Shown here one piece after another: positions 58,542 through 64,000 of a stretch of DNA of 64,000 nucleotides. The stretch spans positions 2,108,001 through 2,172,000 of the forward strand of contig NC_060114.1 of NCBI RefSeq assembly GCF_021155765.1, read 5' to 3'. The first letter of the stretch is position 1, and every line of letters starts with the position of its first letter. Origin of the DNA: Diprion similis. Lineage: Eukaryota > Arthropoda > Insecta > Hymenoptera > Diprionidae. The translations under genes were made by a program, and so were the position numbers. A model generated the notes under the pieces. The model was given only the letters and a program-made list of their open reading frames with translations. It searched no databases and was not told the DNA's origin.

Positions 58542-61500
58542 TCATTGACCTCTGAACAGTGTCAACTTATTGAATGTATGCCTGTCACTACGTGCCGTAT
58601 CTACAATTTTTTTACCAATGTAATACAATCTAATTTTCACATATTTCCGGACAATGGCTGATGTCAAATGGACAGAATGATTTTCTAAGGCCATTTGGTC
58701 GTGGCAATGATCATGTAAATCATAGAACAAGGTGTTCATTTCTGTCAAACTTGACAGAACACAAGTTGACAAATAGTCCTCTGAGAATTTTCTCTGTAAA
58801 AATTTGCCACCACTTTCTTTTAGAGCAAAGCGTATCACTTTTTCCGCTGTACGACAAATGGCTGTACGCTATCAGATGGGTAATGTAAACCACCTCGACT
58901 TTTCAATGATATCAAAGCACTTTTTGGATCTGATTCAGTACCTGACAAAGCATTGATACATGTTTCGCAGATGACAGTCTTACTCAGATGCTTGACGACA
59001 AAACCGGCAATATATACAATAATCCTATCAGAAAATTCTGATATACTTCGTATATCAGGTAGATACGAATGATCATCAAGAACAGCAGAACTGTTACTTA
59101 AGTTGGATATTGAGTCACTATTGATCAGTTGAGCAGCAGGTGTAGAAGAGTTAATTATATCTTCTGGTTTTCGTGCGGATGTGACATGTAATATCGATAT
59201 GTTTTCTAGCGGAATACAATTGCCTGCATCTGTGTCTCGAATTTCAGAATGTATGAGGAGTTTTTTAAAAGCTGCTTTAAATTGTCGGACTGTGGGGTTA
59301 TTATTATGACCACCATGTGAGCGAATGCAGCCAAAAAATAACTCTACGTGATCTTGGCTCAACTTATATGTTGGTAGATGTGTCAGTACTTTTGTTTGTT
59401 CGCACAGTTCATGGAAAATACCTTTCGGGCTTTCGATACAGATTAAAAATCCTAAGAAGCCCATTCTTCGTTGTGTATTGAGAATACTGCGTCCCGTGTC
59501 ACGTTGTTTTAAACTTAATATGTAATCCCGACATGCATCAAGTTTCGTGATTACTTCTGCTTTATTTTCAGAATGGATTGGCTTTTTGAAGCCTGCCTGC
59601 ATCAAATTTTTAGAATTGAATATATCAAATAGATCATTAAATAATTCAAGAAATTCTTCGGTGGGTGCAGAGTTTTTAAAATAATCCAGCTGCAAATTTG
59701 TTCGACAGAATTTAATGCTATTTGCAAGAGATGTGCTAAGTACCTGTGTGGCAAATTTCACTTTCATTTTTTGTTTGTGATAGGCTATGTGGTCTGAACG
59801 TAAATTATTGCCTAAATGAAGCCCTTCTTCTTCTTGTATTTCATGGATCTTTTTTATATAACCCCATGAAATCAAGTGTCCATTTCCATTCGTGATTGTG
59901 CATTTTGAATCCCCCAGTGTGTTTCGTACCAGTTTAACCATGTGACAAGGATCTGGTATAATGTATACTTTTTCCAATGTCACTGGATGAAAAAATTATG
60001 GTTGCAGAGTAGCCGGGTCATCCAACTTACAACCAAGTTGTTTTGCCATAGAAATGTTGGCGGGAGCTCCATCAAATGTTAAAGATATCACTTTTACACC
60101 GGATTCTTGCAACATGGTTAAACACTGTTGGACTAGAGTGACTCTTTGATTCGCATTTATGCCACCAGTTAAGAAGAAGCTGACTGGTATTTTCCATGAA
60201 CTGTTTATACACACAAACAAAAACACTAAAGCATCTTTGGCAACGGTTTGTGTATCGCTAGCTATATTAGTACCCATATCTTCATAGCCGCTAAATTTCT
60301 GTCCATCATACTCGATATGCTGGCGTATGGACATCTCGTCAAAAACCAGAGAACCAACCAATAAATGATCTACTGTGTTAACACGTTCCTTGATAGCATT
60401 AAAAGATTCAATGCTAAAGCCAGGTTCCCCATTTACTGATCTATACCACTTGGACAATGTCTTAGGGTGCGGCAAACACGAGTCAAATTTTTCACGTACG
60501 TAATTGTAAGCACGTGGGGAGTAATAATGCAAGGTTAAAGCAAATGAGCGTAGCTCAGGTGCGAATTTTTTTGGTAGCATGCCATGTTTATTTTGTGTTA
60601 CTACACGTTTCAGTAGATTTTTGGTGGACGTACCTATATTTTGTAAAACATCCAGCTCTTCATCGGTGACCTTGTTGTGTTTTTTCAACCCAGACAATGC
60701 ATTCTTCAATGATGCGATTCGTTTTTCTTTCAGGCGAGTCCCTCGTTTCAAATCTCTTATCCGTTGCTGATACGAGATTTTTTGCTGTTTTATTATTTTA
60801 CGTAATCGTAACTTTGTTGGAGAGTTAACAATAATGGACTTCGAAACCGATGTGGCTTTATCAACTGATGTTGGTGGTAGCGGTGTTTGAGAAGCAGAGT
60901 CTTTCATGGTACGATAGTCCTTACCAGCTGAAAAGATACACATTAAACGATAATGATCTATTGCAATAACAATCACGTGGAATTTGAGTGAAATTGGTGA
61001 TTTACAAATAACAATTTCCTCTTTTTCTCGATCACTGAAGCCCGTCGATTCTTCAACTTCATCCACAGAAACAGGCTCATGGGTTATGGGGCATGTGGTT
61101 GTTGCTTCGTTAATGCATGCATGATGAAATTTCAGCTTTTTAGATGTTTTTTCAGCCTCATCTGCACTAAAGGCTTTATCATCTTTGGAGCGCTTACGTG
61201 TGGTTACTTTCTGAGCACTATTTATGTTGCATACCTCTTTCAACACTACAACTTCTTCCTGGTCATTTGTATTATTGGATTTGTCACAAACTGCATGGAC
61301 CTAGATAAACACATATTGCACATTTGCACAGCTGAAAGTCATTTATTACTTATATTGGAAAACCTCACAAATAGTTGATGAAACTCACAATTGGAACAGC
61401 ATCATTTTTAAGCCTAAGTCTGCTCACAGAAGTTCGATCGAATGACTCACTTGAAAAGTGATATGAACATAAGAAGCAGGATTTGTGTAGAGAAGCTTCC

Positions 61501-61727
61501 GTCAACCCCATACGTTCGATCCATATTTTTCTCCTGTCACCACTTTTTGGAAAACTAAAATATATATAGAAATGAAATATAATACTGAGCCCTTCACTAC
61601 GATATTTGTAATTTTCACACGTATCTTACGCATGAAATGTGATTTTGTTGTCTTTTTCAAGCTCCAACTGAGCCCTGCTTTTTCTGTTGGATCGATGAGG
61701 ACAACCTTTTGCCAGACAGTGAGGCAT
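58542..61727 (-). pseudogene. P-element transposase (THAP9-like), one stop and one frameshift
   Basis: Exon 1 (61727-61630) starts MPHCLAKGCPHRS and ends at a GTAAGA donor. Exon 2 (61554-61389) completes the THAP zinc finger (FHAFPK, tryptophan in RRKIW, CFLCSYHF, RLRLKNDAVPI) and ends at GTGAGT. Exon 3 begins at 61300. The next stretch, to 59996, carries the basic linker and the RNase-H-like core (SLVFDEMSIRQH, SLTFDGAPANIS). After an in-frame TAA at 59998-59996 the same frame continues with VYIIPDPCHMVKLVRNTLGD, a typical P core motif, to 58835. The last part (58838-58542) is in a different frame, showing a single-base shift near 58845, and ends KLTLFRGQ. An intron inside exon 3 near 60930-61020 is possible (TATCTTTTCAG acceptor). 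Only these two lesions separate the gene from an intact one, so the element is young. Other copies in the genome may be active. Confidence 0.9.
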
Positions 61728-62541
61728 GTTGTCCAGAGCTCAAAACTGAATTAATAAGCATACGAATCGACCATGTATTATTTATAGTTTACAAATAATG
61801 CTACCACGCAAATGAAAATAAATTTGGATGCGGTTACACACGCGGTTACATATAAATATATCTGATATTCTAATAAGTAAATTTCTACATAGATGCACAT
61901 ACTTACCAAGTACATAAATTTATATTATTTCACCAATATACTTCACTGTCACGGCCTTCCGATTTCTTTTTGGACTGTTGTAAAACGAACAAGCGGCATG
62001 AATTTAGAACACGGATTCAGAATCAATTTTCAACTGGTACGAGAACCGCGTTGAATTTTGCGCGCAAATGGCTGCCGTTCTGATTCCCCTTTCGTCTTGT
62101 GGGATAGCCCCCCGTGTCGATAATGTCACTTTGCGCTCCGTCCATAAGTCCGTGGCTCCCTCCATCTACTATATGCTCTAAGTACTAAACCAATGTTAGT
62201 AACATCTAGTAAGTTACTAAACTGCTGCTGCTTTTACTGCTCATGAAATCTTACCTTTAGATTGTAATATATTCGTTAGGAAGATCTTTTATTTATTAAA
62301 GAGCTCTCTCTATCTCTTGGGCTAATGTTGAGTGCCCAATTATAGACTTCTATCGATTCAAATACTTGAGGCAATGTGAACTAGCGACTGTCGGTAAGAA
62401 AAACTATGATCAAACTTTTACGGATATTATTCAAATTACGTCAACGGATCTGACAGATAATCGCTACGCTACGTTACGTTCTAATAGTTCGATAGCTAAT
62501 TCGCCGAGCCTCATCCCCTAGAGACACTCTTTTCGAGCTGA

Positions 62542-64000
62542 TGTGACGTCGGAGCGGCACTCCACGAAAATTCCTTAGACCTGCCACTAGAGATTATCGC
62601 GGATGTTTAGCTGGACTTCACATCGGTAGTTGTGGGTCGCCAATATCGATTAATCACTGAAGTGAAATGGACTACTTGATCGAATTCGCGTAATTGGGTA
62701 TTAACGGGAAGTTGGAAATTGTTGTAAATTATAGGAATGAAGTTTACTTTACCTTTTGTAAGATGGCTTCTTCTGGAACCGTTGAATAGGTGTGATTAAG
62801 GAACTTGTTTTGAATGAACACTGAATTTAGATTCGGAATTGGTTTAAAATGGTATATATTTTGATTAAACACACAGAATAAGAATGAACAATTTTAATAA
62901 TATAAAATTGGATAATGAATCGGGCAGAGATTCGTCGTTGGAATGCAAGTGCTAGAGGATTTTACTGCGAGGATATATTGAGTACTAGTAGTTACTGGAG
63001 CTAAAAACCAAGACAGCGAATGATCCCTGGGTGCTCGTATTTATTCAGATCGATAGCAGTAGGAGTGTAAATCCCTCTCCTCAAGCATTGCCCCACAACA
63101 ACGCATTTCTCCCCCCTATTCTAAGAATTAAAACTAGGTTGGTATGCTATGCTATGGGATTTATTTGTGCCGGGTGCAAAGTTGGACTTTGGAGTGTCCC
63201 CCCAACTATCTTTGTCCCATACCACTTCTTCTCACAAGTAATCTAAAACTGAAAACTAGAGTGGTGTTCATCTTTTAGGATTTGAATTAGTGTATGTTAT
63301 GGGTACGAGCTTCGTGTATATATGTGCAATAGGCGTGCAGTCCATTGATAGCTGTACTGAAGGAGTAGGAAATCTAACAGAACTTTATGGGGTAGCCTTC
63401 GGCCGCGTAACGCGCATATGCTCGAGATCGCCGCACAGACTTAGATCGCCGTTTCCTAGGGTAGAATCCGTGTGAGCCTTACCTGCATCATTATGTTGGT
63501 TTTGATTTTATACAACGTCAGCGTTCTCGAGCGTACGGGGAGTTATATTACAAACGTAGTTTTACTTCTAGAATTTTCTAGTGTGCTAAAGAATATAATG
63601 ATGGATGATGTAGAAGATAATTGATTAATTTGCCTAATGTCTAGCTGCGATACAAGAGCGTTTTATAATATAATGTTTGATATATTTTATCGGAGTACAA
63701 AGATAATTCATTCTGGAACATTTTTATATTTCGTCTCCAGAAATAATGTAGATGTTTTGATTTTTATGATTTAATAATAGTCTATTTATCATTATTTTTC
63801 TAGGTTGCCTTTTGATTGCTTCGCCCTACAGAATTGTCCCGTATGTTAGTTTACCTTCGGTGGTTTTCTTATTATGTTACTGATATACTCTTCAGGTGGC
63901 GTTCTGTACGGTTCTGCAATAGAGGTCTTCGTTACCTCCATGTTTGGGCGTGTTGCCTATAATACGGCGTTTCGGAAAGGATTCTATAATTCATGTTGGA
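62542..64000. mobile_element. 1.9-kb repeat element, copy B, inverted, cut by the window edge
   Basis: Starts TGTGACGTCGGAGCGGC and runs to the window end as the reverse complement of 55909 down to about 54480. Shared landmarks include the cccacaacaacgcatttct stretch (63090) and the cgttctgtacggttctgcaa stretch (63900). Differences are scattered substitutions and short indels. See copy A for the unresolved LTR or TIR classification. Confidence 0.7.

Larger units (their letters stand above)
57126..62182 (-). mobile_element. P-superfamily DNA transposon, 5057 bp, 8-bp target duplication
   Basis: The ends CTTAGAGCATATAGTAGATGG (left) and its mirror (right) are inverted repeats; a further inner match, cggacttatggacggagc, follows after a 30-bp difference between the ends. 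The element is flanked by TACTAAAC at 57118-57125 and 62183-62190, a perfect 8-bp duplication as P elements make. It encodes a THAP-P transposase on the - strand and holds a 130-bp minisatellite near its left end. Confidence 0.93.

Overview
This is a window of eukaryotic, almost certainly insect, nuclear DNA: genes are split by GT-AG introns, coding regions are islands in AT-rich DNA, and the transposon load is heavy (P, hAT, Harbinger-like and Mutator-like elements, fold-back elements, solo LTRs, a Polinton-type PolB). A hymenopteran is my best guess from the transposon mix, but the order is not proven.

Region 1 (1-25.7 kb) is a rearranged cluster of receptor tyrosine kinase (RTK) genes. One copy on the + strand (10320-21508) can be assembled by eye into 15 exons whose phases all agree. 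It gives an apparently intact 1244-residue receptor: signal peptide, Ig-FN3-FN3-Ig-Ig-FN3-FN3 ectodomain, one membrane segment and a split kinase most like PVR/VEGFR. On the - strand lie the 5' end of a second copy (2945-47, running off the window) and a truncated kinase/C-tail fragment of a third (6951-5251). The fragment ends at a sharp junction near 6951/6952, where - strand kinase sequence meets + strand spacer normally found downstream of a receptor gene. The array therefore contains an inversion or inverted-duplication junction. The spacer is present three times, and the right-hand copy carries a later 1287-bp solo LTR.

Region 2 (25.7-50.3 kb) is mostly mobile DNA: a 1452-bp terminal-inverted-repeat element with a 10-bp target duplication, two fold-back structures, a hAT element with a nearly open transposase, a broken PolB gene, a 2.4-kb fold-back element whose arms are tandem 145-bp repeats, and a decayed BED-finger transposase-like gene. 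One well-formed but unidentified host-like exon lies at 42363-42440 (-).

Region 3 (50.3-64 kb) holds one ordinary host gene, an HDHD2-like HAD phosphatase (51183-53506, -, four exons, 256 residues). It is followed by a nest of transposons: two copies of a 1.9-kb element in opposite orientation (the second cut by the window edge), two Harbinger-like MITEs, a 956-bp inverted-repeat element, and a 5057-bp P element with an 8-bp target duplication. The P element keeps its THAP domain exons, but its transposase is broken by one in-frame stop and one frameshift.
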